A DNA stretch of 15,016 nucleotides from an uncultured Brevundimonas sp. (lineage in GTDB: Bacteria; Pseudomonadota; Alphaproteobacteria; Caulobacterales; Caulobacteraceae), in NCBI GenBank assembly GCA_946481425.1, contig CAMLNT010000040.1:1-15016 (forward strand). Reading direction: 5' to 3'. The notes under the pieces were generated by a model. That model was given only the letters and a program-made list of their open reading frames with translations. It searched no databases and was not told where the DNA came from. The position numbers were made by a program, and so were the translations under genes. Of this stretch, positions 8,040 through 15,016 are shown piece after piece. The number at the start of each line of letters is the position of its first letter. Within the stretch, counting starts at the first letter, position 1.

Positions 8040-9430
8040 CAGCCTTCCCCGGATGCCATGTCGGCCAGCGCCTTCGCGACGAGCGAAGCCCTGGAGCCAT
8101 TGGATCCCTTGACCATGACGACATCGCCGGGCCTGACCGCCGCGGTGACGACGGGCGCCAGCGCGGCCGCGTCGGCGGCCCAGCCGCCCCGCCGTTCTGC
8201 GGGCAGCGCCCGATCCAGAGCCTGCATCGCTTTACCAGCGGTAAAGACGAGGTCGATCCCGGCGTTTTCGATCGCTTCGGCCAGGCCCGCGTGCAGCGCC
8301 TCGGAGTGGTCGCCCAGCTCCAGCATGTCGGTCAGGGCCACGATCCGGCGGCCGGTCACGTCGGTGCGGGCGCCCAAGCTGCGGAAACCGGCCTTCATCG
8401 AGATCGGATTTGCGTTGTAGCTCTCGTCGATCAGCAGGAACGACCCGCCCGGGATCGCGACCTGCTTCGCGGCGCCCCGACCGGCCAGCGGCCGGAACTC
8501 GGCCAGGGCCTGCAGCGCCGTCTGCATCGGCACATCCAGCGCCTCGAGCATCAGCAGCGTCGCCAGGCTGTTCGGGCCCCAGTGGAAGCCCGGCTGCGAA
8601 AGCCGGTAGGTGATCTCCTCGCCCCAGATGCGCGCCCTGACGTTGGCCCCTTCCGGATCGGGTTCGAAACCCAGCAGGCGCGCGTCGGCATTGTCGCCCG
8701 AGCCGAACACCGCGACGCGGGCTCCGCGCTCAAGCGCCTGATGTTTCAGGAGTTCGAACCAGCTATCGTCGCCATTGAGGACCGCGACGGCGCCGGGACC
8801 AATGCCCTCGAAAATTTCGGCCTTGGCCTTGGCGACCCCCTCTTCGCCGTCCGGGAAGTTCTCGATGTGCACGGGGCCGACGGTCGTGATGCACACGGCG
8901 TGCGGCTGGACCATTCTCGACAAGGGTCCGATCTCGCCGGCGTGATTCATGCCGATTTCGAACACCGCCCGCTCGACCTCGCGCGGCATCCGCGCCAACG
9001 TCAGGGGCACCCCGATGTGGTTGTTGAACGACTTGACCGAGCCGTGCGCAGGGCCGGCCAGATCGAGGCCTGCGCGGATCGCCTGGGTCACGCTGGTCTT
9101 GCCGACCGAGCCGGTCACGGCCCCGCGGCGCACCTGAGGGGCCCGGTCCCGCGCCTCGCCGCCGAGCGCTTCAAGCGCCTGAAGCGTTTCGGGAACCAGC
9201 ACGAACGGCCCACCCTCCACCGGCTGGCTGACGACCGCGCCGGCCGCGCCGGCCGCGAACGCCAGCGGCACGAAGTCGTGCCCGTCCCGGTCACCGCGTA
9301 GCGCGACGAACAGATCGCCCGGCTGAACCTCGCGGCTGTCGAAGGTGATCCCGGTGGCCGAAAAATCGCCGTCGGCCAGACCGCCGGTCGCCAAGGCGAC
9401 CTCGCGCGCGGTCCACAGGGGAGAAGTCAT
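8039..9430 (-). CDS. murF: UDP-MurNAc-tripeptide--D-alanyl-D-alanine ligase MurF
   Basis: MurF is the cytoplasmic ATP-dependent ligase that adds D-Ala-D-Ala to UDP-MurNAc-tripeptide and completes the pentapeptide precursor. The product is 463 residues. The N-terminal substrate domain has [18 protein letters not shown] (27-44). The ATPase domain follows: [11 protein letters not shown] (104-114, the loop with GS in place of GT that is usual in MurF), [11 protein letters not shown] (134-144), [10 protein letters not shown] (158-167) and AKAEIFEGI (202-210). [14 protein letters not shown] motif begins the C-terminal domain. The ATG at 9430 shares one base with the murE stop (TAATG), with AAGGA about nine bases upstream. 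One base is also shared with mraY. Gene order murE-murF-mraY is canonical. Confidence 0.97.
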   Translation of the reverse strand: MTSPLWTAREVALATGGLADGDFSATGITFDSREVQPGDLFVALRGDRDGHDFVPLAFAAGAAGAVVSQPVEGGPFVLVPETLQALEALGGEARDRAPQVRRGAVTGSVGKTSVTQAIRAGLDLAGPAHGSVKSFNNHIGVPLTLARMPREVERAVFEIGMNHAGEIGPLSRMVQPHAVCITTVGPVHIENFPDGEEGVAKAKAEIFEGIGPGAVAVLNGDDSWFELLKHQALERGARVAVFGSGDNADARLLGFEPDPEGANVRARIWGEEITYRLSQPGFHWGPNSLATLLMLEALDVPMQTALQALAEFRPLAGRGAAKQVAIPGGSFLLIDESYNANPISMKAGFRSLGARTDVTGRRIVALTDMLELGDHSEALHAGLAEAIENAGIDLVFTAGKAMQALDRALPAERRGGWAADAAALAPVVTAAVRPGDVVMVKGSNGSRASLVAKALADMASGEG

Positions 9431-10875
9431 TACTGGGCGTCCTTGATAGCCTCTGCGACCTCGGTCGCGTCGTCGAACGGATACACCGTTTCGCCGACGA
9501 TCTGTCCCTGTTCGTGGCCTTTTCCGGCGACGATCAGGACGTCCCCCGTCTGCAGTTGGCCGACCGCCCAGCGGATCGCTTCCCGCCGATCGCCGATCTC
9601 GCGGGCGTCGGGGCAGCCGCGCCTGACCTCGGCCCGAATGGAGCCAGGCTCTTCCGAGCGCGGATTGTCATCGGTGACCACGGCCACATCAGCCAGGCGA
9701 CCGGCGATCTCGCCCATCAGGGCACGCTTGGACCGGTCCCGGTCGCCTCCGGCGCCAAAGACGACCACCAGCTTGCCGCGCGCGTGCGGCCGCAGGGCTT
9801 CAAGCACTGTCTTCAGGCCATCGGGCGTGTGCGCATAATCGACATAGGCCTCGCCGCCCGACGCCGTCGTTCCGACACGCTGAAGCCGCCCGGCGGCGCC
9901 CTTGATGTCTTCCAGCGCCGCGATGACCTGTTCGACCGCGTCGCCCGCGGCGACGCAAAGGCCCGCGGCCACCAGCGCATTCTCGACCTGGAAAGCGCCC
10001 GCCAGCGGCAGCAGCACCTCGTGGCGGCCGTCGCGGGTCTCGATGGTCAGCCGCTGGCCCTCCGGCGTCGCCTTGCGGCCCACCAACGTCAGGTCCCGGC
10101 CCCGCTCGCCCACGGCCATGACACCGAGGCCAGCCATGATGCCGGCGCCGGCGAACGCATTGTAGGCGTCTGAATCCGCGTTCAGCACCGCCGTGCGTCC
10201 GCGGGGCAGCAAGGTGTCGAACAGCCGCAGCTTGGCGTCGCGGTAGCTGTCCATGCCGTCGTGATAGTCGAGATGGTCCTGGGTCAGGTTGGTGAAGCCG
10301 GCCGCCGCGAGGTTCACGCCGTCGAGCCGGCGCTGGTCCAGACCGTGAGACGACGCCTCAAGCGCGAGGTGGGTCACGCCCCGGGCCGCCAGGTCGGCCA
10401 GCATCCTCGCCGCGTCGGCGGCGTCGGGGCTCGTCAGGCCCGGACCCGTCAGGACCTCGTCGCCAGCCGTCACGCCCAGCGTGCCCATGCTGGCGGCGTG
10501 ATGGCCCAGCTTCGTCCAGATCTGGCGGCAGAAGGCCGCGACGGATGTTTTTCCGTTGGTGCCTGTGACCGCCACGCAGGTCTTCGGCTGGGCGCCGTAG
10601 AAGGCCCGCGCCGCCAGGGCGTAGGCGCGGCGCACGTCACCCGACTTGACCAGCAGGGGCGCCGCGTCTTCGGGCGTGTCGGCGGGCGCAAGGATCGCCG
10701 CGGCGCCCTGCGACAGGGCCTGCGGAATGAAGGCGCGGCCGTCGGCCCTGGCTCCCGGCAGGGCCGCGAACAGCGTCCCCTCGCCCACCCGACGGCTGTC
10801 GGACGTAACGCCGGTGATCACCGGGTCTGAGGCGACGTCACGGCGCACGATGTCGGACAGGCGGAGCGCCTTCAT
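9430..10875 (-). CDS. murE: UDP-MurNAc-L-Ala-D-Glu--meso-diaminopimelate ligase MurE
   Basis: MurE is the cytoplasmic ATP-dependent ligase that adds the third amino acid of the stem peptide. DNPR at residues 403-406 is the signature of enzymes selective for meso-diaminopimelate rather than lysine, so the wall should be DAP-type. The 481-residue product has the N-terminal UDP-substrate domain (GVTSDSRRVGEGTLFAAL, 22-39), the ATP loop TGTNGKTS (104-111), LTSPDA (147-152), EASSHGLDQRR (173-183), TQDHLDYH (198-205), the carbamylated-lysine segment YRDAKLRLF (Lys215), YAHTPDGL (347-354) and GKGHE (451-455). The ATG at 10875 overlaps the ftsI stop by 4 nt, with GGGAG six to seven bases upstream. 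Confidence 0.97.
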   Translation of the reverse strand: MKALRLSDIVRRDVASDPVITGVTSDSRRVGEGTLFAALPGARADGRAFIPQALSQGAAAILAPADTPEDAAPLLVKSGDVRRAYALAARAFYGAQPKTCVAVTGTNGKTSVAAFCRQIWTKLGHHAASMGTLGVTAGDEVLTGPGLTSPDAADAARMLADLAARGVTHLALEASSHGLDQRRLDGVNLAAAGFTNLTQDHLDYHDGMDSYRDAKLRLFDTLLPRGRTAVLNADSDAYNAFAGAGIMAGLGVMAVGERGRDLTLVGRKATPEGQRLTIETRDGRHEVLLPLAGAFQVENALVAAGLCVAAGDAVEQVIAALEDIKGAAGRLQRVGTTASGGEAYVDYAHTPDGLKTVLEALRPHARGKLVVVFGAGGDRDRSKRALMGEIAGRLADVAVVTDDNPRSEEPGSIRAEVRRGCPDAREIGDRREAIRWAVGQLQTGDVLIVAGKGHEQGQIVGETVYPFDDATEVAEAIKDAQ

Positions 10876-12647
10876 CGAACGCTCCCGACCGCTGCGCCGT
10901 CTTCGGACAGCGGCTGAAGGTGTTCGGCGGTGAGTTCGCCGGTGCGCTGGCGGCGCACGCCCAGGAACGGCCCGATGCGGCGGATCACGCGGCCCACGGC
11001 CGGCGCCGCGGTGAAGCCAGCCGTGCGCGCGCCGCCCGAGGCCTCTGAGCCGCGCGGCTCATCCAGCAGGATCAGCACCAGGTAGCGGTCCTGGGTCAGC
11101 GGGCCATCGGTCGGGAAGACCGAGACGAAGGAGGAGACGACCCGGGTCCGGTCCGGGCGGCCGTTGGTGTACTTCTCGGCGGTGCCCGTCTTCCCGCCGA
11201 CCGAGAAGCCCTCGATATCCGCGCGGCGCCCGGAACCGGACGTCACGTTCAGGCGCATCAGGCGCAGCATCTGCAGCGATGTCTGGGGCGAGACGACCCG
11301 GTGGCCGCGAATGGTCGAGCGGTCGGTCACCGGCCGCAGGGTCAGGGGCACATACTCCCCGCCATTCATGATCGCGCCGACGCCGGCGGCGACCTGCAGC
11401 GGCGTCACCGCCATGGCGTGGCCGAACGAGGCCGAGGCGATGGTGTTGGCGTCCCATCGGCCCGGGATCAGCGGCGCGGTCGATTCCGACAGCCCGATCT
11501 GGAGCCGATCCAGCAGGCCGAACTCGTCATAGTACGACTGCATCACCTCGCCCCCCATCAGGGCGGCGATCCGGCTGGTGCCGATGTTGGACGAGTGGGT
11601 GAAGACTTCCTCGACCGTCATGGCGCGGTTGGCGGCGTGGAAGTCATTGATGACACGGCTTCCGAGGCGCAGGCCGCCGGCGGCGTCGATGACGCTGTCG
11701 GGGCGAACCGCGCCCGAATCCAGACCGGCCGCGACCGAGAAGATCTTGAAGGTCGAGCCCATCTCCCAGACCTGACCCGCGGCCCGGTTGATGAAGTTGG
11801 TCGCCGCCACGCCGTCGCGGTTGTTCGGATCGAAGTCCGGGTAGGACGCCATGCCCAGCACCTCGCCGGTGCGGATGTTCGTCACGACCCCGACAGCCCC
11901 GATGACCTGCTGGTCGGCGGCGATCGCCTCAAGCTCGTTCTCGAGCGCGCCCTGAACGCGGAGGTCGATCGAGAGGGCGACCGCAGCGCCGTTCTGGCCG
12001 GCGTCGCGGATTTGCTGGTTGAAGGCGGCCTCGAAGCCCGAGGCGCCGTCACCTTCCTGGTTGGCGAAGCCGATGACGTGGGCGCCGAGGTCGCTCAGCG
12101 GATAGACCCGCGCGTCTTCCTCTTCGAAATAGAGCCCGCCCAGGGCGAGATCGTGGACGCGCTGGCGCTCCTCGGCGGTCAGGCCGCCGATGATGAAGCC
12201 CCGCTCCTCGCCCGATAGGATGCGGGCCAGCCGACGACGGCTCGTGCGCGGCATGTCCGGCAGCGCCGCGAGGACCTGCTGCTGCACGAAGGCGCGGTCC
12301 ACGGTTTCGGTCGGCTCGATGACCAGCCGGAAGTGCGGCAGGTTGGTCGCCATCAGCAGGCCGTTGCGGTCCGTCAGATCGCCGCGTTGAACCGCCATAA
12401 CGCCGGGTCCCGAGCGTGCGCCGGACAGGCCCGAGAAAAGGGCCGCCTTGGTCGCTCCGAGCATCAGCACGACGAAGATGAGGGTGAAGACGCCCGCGAC
12501 CATCTTCATGCGGAAGCGGGTATCGTTCTCGATCCGGCCGTCGGCGCGGGCCTTTTCGAAGGCATGCTCCAGGCTCTGGATCCAGTCAGCCAGACCACGG
12601 GCGCTGGGGCGCGGCAGGATGCGTCTTCCGAGGTCGATGAGGCTCAT
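10872..12647 (-). CDS. ftsI: Septal peptidoglycan transpeptidase FtsI (PBP3)
   Basis: FtsI is the class B penicillin-binding protein that crosslinks septal peptidoglycan in the periplasm and partners FtsW. The 591-residue product has a cytoplasmic N-terminal tail of about 47 residues, one membrane span (about 49-70), a pedestal/dimerisation domain starting near RGDLTDRNG (88-96) and a transpeptidase domain from about 245. The three active-site motifs are intact: STFK (298-301, nucleophile Ser298), SSN (352-354) and KTGTAEK (486-492). The tail is longer than in the E. coli enzyme; I recall similar tails in Caulobacter-type FtsI. A short positively charged region follows the catalytic domain, with no PASTA repeats. 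The ATG at 12647 overlaps ftsL by 4 nt and has a purine-rich GAGGGAGAGG just upstream. Confidence 0.96.
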   Translation of the reverse strand: MSLIDLGRRILPRPSARGLADWIQSLEHAFEKARADGRIENDTRFRMKMVAGVFTLIFVVLMLGATKAALFSGLSGARSGPGVMAVQRGDLTDRNGLLMATNLPHFRLVIEPTETVDRAFVQQQVLAALPDMPRTSRRRLARILSGEERGFIIGGLTAEERQRVHDLALGGLYFEEEDARVYPLSDLGAHVIGFANQEGDGASGFEAAFNQQIRDAGQNGAAVALSIDLRVQGALENELEAIAADQQVIGAVGVVTNIRTGEVLGMASYPDFDPNNRDGVAATNFINRAAGQVWEMGSTFKIFSVAAGLDSGAVRPDSVIDAAGGLRLGSRVINDFHAANRAMTVEEVFTHSSNIGTSRIAALMGGEVMQSYYDEFGLLDRLQIGLSESTAPLIPGRWDANTIASASFGHAMAVTPLQVAAGVGAIMNGGEYVPLTLRPVTDRSTIRGHRVVSPQTSLQMLRLMRLNVTSGSGRRADIEGFSVGGKTGTAEKYTNGRPDRTRVVSSFVSVFPTDGPLTQDRYLVLILLDEPRGSEASGGARTAGFTAAPAVGRVIRRIGPFLGVRRQRTGELTAEHLQPLSEDGAAVGSVR

Positions 12648-12988
12648 GGCTGAACCTCTCCCTCGGAAGATTCGTCGTGAGTCGCTATCGCGCCGAGATT
12701 CTCGGGCCGCGTTTCGTGGACAGGCTCCACAGGCGCGAGGTCCGTATGGGTCCGGACCAGCTCTTCCAGGCGCGACGGGCGCTCGAGATGGGCGGCCTCG
12801 GCGCGAAGCTGGCGGATCGCCCGCTGTTCGCTGCGGATGTCGCTCTCGATGTCACGGATGGTGGCACGCTCGTCGGCGCCCGTAGCCTTGGCCATATAAA
12901 CCCAGGCCACCAGGGCCACGAGACAGACGAAGGCGCTGATCTCGAACATCCGGACCCGGCTGCGGCGCAGGCGCATCATCTCGGTCAT
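12644..12988 (-). CDS. ftsL: Cell division protein FtsL
   Basis: This 114-residue protein is a small bitopic membrane protein: a basic N-terminus (RLRRSRVR, 6-13), one membrane span (about 15-33) and a periplasmic heptad-like helix (about 38-75, rich in Glu, Arg, Ile and Leu). The C-terminus is acidic and likely disordered. FtsL proteins diverge so far that sequence alone is a weak guide. The call rests on topology, coiled coil, size and position between rsmH and ftsI, which is where ftsL always lies in dcw clusters. FtsL would join FtsB and FtsQ in the scaffold that activates FtsWI. The ATG at 12988 overlaps the rsmH stop by 4 nt; methionines at residues 4, 5 and 14 are unlikely alternative starts. 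Confidence 0.9.
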   Translation of the reverse strand: MTEMMRLRRSRVRMFEISAFVCLVALVAWVYMAKATGADERATIRDIESDIRSEQRAIRQLRAEAAHLERPSRLEELVRTHTDLAPVEPVHETRPENLGAIATHDESSEGEVQP

Positions 12989-13932
12989 GCGGCCGCCCTC
13001 CAGACCGGCGCGTCGGTGCGGATCGCGGCGCGAAGCTTGGCCGACCGGGCGCGGGGATTGTCTTTCGCTTCCGCTTCGGAGGCTTCGACGAGGCCCTTGC
13101 CGATGAGGGTGAAGCTGGGCCGGGCGACGACGGCTTGCGGCGGGAGGTGGCGCGAGCCGCCCCCGCCCTTGCCGGCGCGCTCATTGAGGAAGCGTTTGAC
13201 CATGCGGTCTTCCAGCGAGTGGAAGGTCACGACGACCAGACGCCCGCCGGGCTTCAGGACCTGCTCGGCGGCGGCCAGACCCTCGGCCAGCTCCCCCAGC
13301 TCGTCGTTCACGGCGATGCGCAGCGCCTGGAAGGTCCGGGTCGCGGGATGGATAGGCGCGCCGCGGCGGCCGCCAAGCGCCCGCTCGATGACCTCGGCCA
13401 GATCGAGGGTGCGATTGAAGGGCTGTTCGACGCGGCGGCGCAGGATGGCCGAGGCGATCCGGCCGGACTCGCGCTCCTCGCCGTATTCCTTGATCAGATG
13501 CGCCAGCGGGCCGTGGTCGAGCGTATTGACCAGATCGGCCGCCGTCGGGCCCTCGTCGGACATGCGCATGTCCAGCGGACCGTCCCGCATGAACGAGAAG
13601 CCGCGCTCGGCCTGGTCCAGCTGCATCGACGATACGCCGATATCCAGCACAACGATGTCGCAAGACGAAGGCCCGACCTCGGCCAGGGCTTCGGCCATCT
13701 CGGAGAAGCGGCGGCGGATCAGACGGAAGGTCTCGGGATATTCCGCCGACAGCCGGTCGGCGTGCGGCTGGACGGTCGGATCGCGGTCCAGCCCGATCAC
13801 TTCACAGCCCGCCTGCAGGAAGGCCCGCGTGTAGCCGCCAGCGCCGAAGGTCCCGTCGATGACCAGATCACCCGGCTTCGGATCGGCTGCGGCGAGCACC
13901 TCGTTCAGCATCACCGACAGATGCGGGCTCAT
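12985..13932 (-). CDS. rsmH: 16S rRNA (cytosine-1402 N4) methyltransferase RsmH (MraW)
   Basis: RsmH uses S-adenosylmethionine to methylate N4 of C1402 in 16S rRNA, a base in the ribosomal decoding site. The 315 residues fit the family. The start region [10 protein letters not shown] (4-13) is typical. The cofactor loop [14 protein letters not shown] is at 26-39, GLDRDP at 47-52, [20 protein letters not shown] at 95-114 and DGPLDMRM at 117-124. NDELGEL (209-215) and [14 protein letters not shown] (235-248) close the catalytic domain. The ATG at 13932 overlaps the mraZ stop by 4 nt, and GGAGG lies six bases upstream. The gene is the standard companion of mraZ; its product is not itself a wall enzyme. 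Confidence 0.97.
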   Translation of the reverse strand: MSPHLSVMLNEVLAAADPKPGDLVIDGTFGAGGYTRAFLQAGCEVIGLDRDPTVQPHADRLSAEYPETFRLIRRRFSEMAEALAEVGPSSCDIVVLDIGVSSMQLDQAERGFSFMRDGPLDMRMSDEGPTAADLVNTLDHGPLAHLIKEYGEERESGRIASAILRRRVEQPFNRTLDLAEVIERALGGRRGAPIHPATRTFQALRIAVNDELGELAEGLAAAEQVLKPGGRLVVVTFHSLEDRMVKRFLNERAGKGGGGSRHLPPQAVVARPSFTLIGKGLVEASEAEAKDNPRARSAKLRAAIRTDAPVWRAAA

Positions 13933-14396
13933 TCACCGCCTCCGGTCAGCTTCGCATATTCGACATTGGCCAGTTCAGCGGCTCCAGCGCCGGCCACGGC
14001 GTTCATCCGCTCGGCCCAGGGGCGATAGGCTTCCGGCGACCAGATCAGGAACCGGTCCATCATCCCGACCAGCACCACCTCGTCCTTCAGGCCGAACGGC
14101 TCACACATCCAGTCCGGCAGGGTGATCCGACCGGCGGTGTCGTAGGACAGGGTCTTGGACTGGGCGAAGACCTTCAACGAGATCGCCTTGCGGGTCTCGT
14201 GCGCGAACGGCAGCTGCAGCGCCATCGCCTCATACTGCTTGCGCAGATTTACGCCGCCTGCCTCCAGGCAGGGCTCGGACAGGCACGGAAAGACGAACAG
14301 CGCCTCGTGCGAACCGTCCTCTGGATTGCGGTAGTCGGCAGGCGTGACGAAGCGCCTCTTGGCGTCCAGCGGCTTCTCATAGGTCGAGAGAAACAC
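13929..14396 (-). CDS. mraZ: Transcriptional regulator MraZ
   Basis: MraZ is a DNA-binding protein with two SpoVT/AbrB-like domains; characterised members bind G-rich repeats before their own gene and control the dcw operon. The 155-residue product has the two expected DxxxR motifs: DAKRR (11-15) in the first domain and DTAGR (86-90), followed by ITLPDWM, in the second. The first repeat has KRR where E. coli has KGR. A Cys-containing loop ([12 protein letters not shown], 37-48) is in the first half. The start is GTG at 14396; AAGGG lies seven bases upstream, and [11 protein letters not shown] aligns with the family N-terminus. It is the first gene of the run and overlaps rsmH by 4 nt. It probably regulates the cluster from the region just upstream. 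Confidence 0.95.
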   Translation of the reverse strand: MFLSTYEKPLDAKRRFVTPADYRNPEDGSHEALFVFPCLSEPCLEAGGVNLRKQYEAMALQLPFAHETRKAISLKVFAQSKTLSYDTAGRITLPDWMCEPFGLKDEVVLVGMMDRFLIWSPEAYRPWAERMNAVAGAGAAELANVEYAKLTGGGE

Positions 14397-14403
14397 CCGC
14401 GCG

Positions 14404-14438
14404 CCCTTCGAGCCCTTCCGTGGCCCGCCCCTTTCCCC
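14404..14438 (-). promoter_or_regulatory. G-tract series before mraZ, possible MraZ boxes
   Basis: On the minus strand, runs of three or four G occur at 14435-14438, 14428-14431, 14424-14426, 14413-14415 and 14404-14406, the last two within a direct repeat of GAAGGGC. MraZ of other bacteria binds TGGGN-like repeats spaced by about one helical turn just upstream of mraZ. The spacing here is only partly regular (9 and 11 bases for the last three) and no T precedes the G runs, so this is a candidate only. The run nearest the gene also serves as the ribosome binding site. Confidence 0.3.
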
Positions 14439-14451
14439 GAACCAAGCTCCA

Positions 14452-14464
14452 CGGGACGATCCCG
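14452..14464. promoter_or_regulatory. Short dyad CGGGA-N3-TCCCG upstream of mraZ
   Basis: A perfect five-base inverted repeat with a three-base centre lies 56-68 bases before the mraZ start. It could be a protein-binding half-site pair or a small RNA hairpin in the leader. No regulator can be named from the sequence. Confidence 0.25.
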
Positions 14465-14528
14465 CAGCCCCTCCCGGTTCTTAGCATTTGGGTTACCATG
14501 ATCCTATGTGGGATGCAATGACACTCAC

Positions 14529-14556
14529 TGACTCCAGAAGGTCAGAATCAAGTATA
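14529..14556 (-). promoter_or_regulatory. Candidate mraZ/dcw promoter with two GANTC methylation sites
   Basis: On the minus strand a TATACT hexamer (14551-14556) matches five of six bases of a sigma-70 type -10 box. Two GANTC sites lie right beside it, GATTC at 14545-14549 and GAGTC at 14530-14534, 15 bases apart. They form the arms of an imperfect inverted repeat, TGATTC-N10-GAGTCA. I see no good -35; CTGCCG at 18 bases is the closest. In Caulobacter and relatives GANTC is methylated by CcrM, and GcrA activates promoters with methylated GANTC near the core elements, including cell division genes. The leader would be about 150 nt. Confidence 0.35.
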
Positions 14557-14601
14557 TCTGATCACGCTGAGTAACGGCAGGAACGAAAGCGGAACCGTGA
14601 T

Positions 14602-14641
14602 CTTCCGGTCATTCCGGCGGAAGGGCGCGGCGCACCGCGCC
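14602..14641 (-). terminator. Two adjacent GC-rich stem-loops downstream of rnpB
   Basis: Two perfect stems lie side by side: a seven-base stem GGCGCGG/CCGCGCC with a four-base loop (14624-14641) and a six-base stem CTTCCG/CGGAAG with a ten-base loop (14602-14623). They lie about 85-120 bases past the RNase P RNA 3' end and before the mraZ promoter candidate. No T-run follows on the minus strand, so they are not a classic intrinsic terminator. They may stabilise or end the rnpB transcript, or simply reflect high GC. Confidence 0.25.
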
Positions 14642-14724
14642 GGGACCCAGGCTCGCCAGCGCCGCTGCGCTCAGGCCTCGGATTGACGCCCATCGGGCTC
14701 GTCCGGGGTGACGATGGGGAAAAT

Positions 14725-15016
14725 GTCAGACGGCCTGTAAGCCGGGTTCTGTCCCCGCAAGCGGGTGACGGTCATTCCTCTGGACCGCCCATTGCTGGGC
14801 GGTTCTCGCGACCTACCCGGACACCTCGGGCCGGCGAGCCCTGCGGCCGAAGCCGCGCGGTGTCCCTATTCGGTCTTGCTCCAGGCGGGGCTTGCCATGC
14901 CGGTCCTGTCGCCAGGCCCGCGGTGGGCTCTTACCCCACCCTTTCACCCTTACCCGCGAACGGGCGGTTTGCTTTCTGTGGCGCTATCCCTCGGGTCACC
15001 CCGGGCGGGCGTTACC
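14725..15016 (-). ncRNA. rnpB: RNase P RNA, bacterial class A (5' end missing)
   Basis: This is the catalytic RNA of ribonuclease P, which cuts the 5' leader from tRNA precursors. Read on the minus strand, it carries signature segments of the bacterial A-type molecule in order: ACAGAAAGCAAACCGCC, then AAGGGTGAAAGGGTG, GTAAGAGCCCACCGC, GGAGCAAGACCGAATAGGGA, GGGTAGG and GACAGAACCCGGCTTA near the 3' end. Visible helices include a very short P12 (CCCG-TTCG-CGGG), a UUCG-capped hairpin GCGGC/GCCGC enclosed by GGACACC/GGTGTCC, and an eight-base stem with a GCAA tetraloop (14784-14803), matching P18. Compared with E. coli M1 RNA, about the first 95-110 nt, including the 5' strands of P1 and P4, lie beyond the right edge. 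The 3' end is estimated from the GGCCGTCTGAC tail that should close P1, and may be off by several bases. Confidence 0.96.

Larger units (their letters stand above)
14397..14724 (-). promoter_or_regulatory. rnpB-mraZ intergenic region, likely dcw control region
   Basis: This 328 bp stretch is the only long gene-free part of the window. No reading frame in it looks coding. The half near rnpB is very GC-rich and contains two adjacent stem-loops. The centre (about 14481-14580) is distinctly more AT-rich than its surroundings and holds a TATACT element and two GANTC sites. The half near mraZ has a short dyad and a series of G-tracts on the minus strand. It should contain the end of the rnpB transcript and the promoter of the dcw operon. 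The individual elements are listed separately and none is proven. Confidence 0.6.

Noticed and set aside
5721..8420. An 899-codon open frame on the plus strand
   Set aside because: It lies antisense to murD, mraY and murF, which are certain. Its translation is rich in His, Gln, Arg, Asp and Gly with no recognisable domain, as expected for the reverse strand of GC-rich coding DNA. It has no plausible neighbours.
14481..14499. Possible CtrA box (TTAG-N8-TTAC) upstream of mraZ
   Set aside because: The CtrA consensus is TTAA-N7-TTAA. The spacing is off by one and each half has a mismatch, so the resemblance is too weak to annotate.
14674..14717. CCCATCG/CGATGGG stem just past the rnpB 3' end as a terminator
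   Set aside because: The stem has a 16-base loop with competing internal pairings and no T-run after it on the minus strand.
1..15016. Mobile elements, CRISPR arrays, tRNA genes, long repeats or a novel defence-type system
   Set aside because: I found no transposase or integrase fragment, regularly spaced repeats or tRNA-like sequence. All genes but one are standard dcw members.

Overview
The window is a stretch of GC-rich chromosome from an alphaproteobacterium. It carries almost the whole division and cell wall (dcw) gene cluster, and everything convincing lies on the minus strand, so transcription runs from high to low coordinates. The DAP-type MurE (DNPR motif) shows a Gram-negative type peptidoglycan. 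The FtsI and FtsL sequences, the alphaproteobacterial style of RNase P RNA, and two GANTC sites upstream of mraZ fit Caulobacterales, perhaps Brevundimonas or a relative. That placement is a judgement from memory of these families, not a database result.

Layout in order of transcription. The 3' three quarters or so of the RNase P RNA gene rnpB (14725 to the window end) comes first. A gene-free region of about 328 bp follows (14397-14724); it probably holds the main promoter and control sites of the cluster. Then come mraZ, rsmH (mraW), ftsL, ftsI, murE, murF, mraY, murD, ftsW, murG, an MscS-family channel gene, murC and murB, which is cut by the left edge. ftsQ, ftsA and ftsZ, the usual next genes, would lie beyond that edge.

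The genes make one pathway. MurB and MurC through MurF build UDP-MurNAc-pentapeptide. MraY and MurG convert it to lipid I and lipid II. FtsW polymerises lipid II and FtsI crosslinks the new glycan at the septum, with FtsL as a divisome scaffold. RsmH methylates 16S rRNA and MraZ is the likely transcriptional regulator of the operon.

The cluster is very tightly packed: from mraZ to murG all neighbouring genes overlap by 4 or 1 nt or abut, and murC/murB overlap by 4 nt. The one break is the MscS-type channel gene between murG and murC. It is not a canonical dcw gene and is flanked by the only two real gaps (about 42 and 48 nt). That insertion, the regulatory region before mraZ, and a 12-codon reading frame whose stop overlaps the murC start are the points most worth a second look. 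I found no mobile element, CRISPR array, tRNA or clearly novel multi-gene system.
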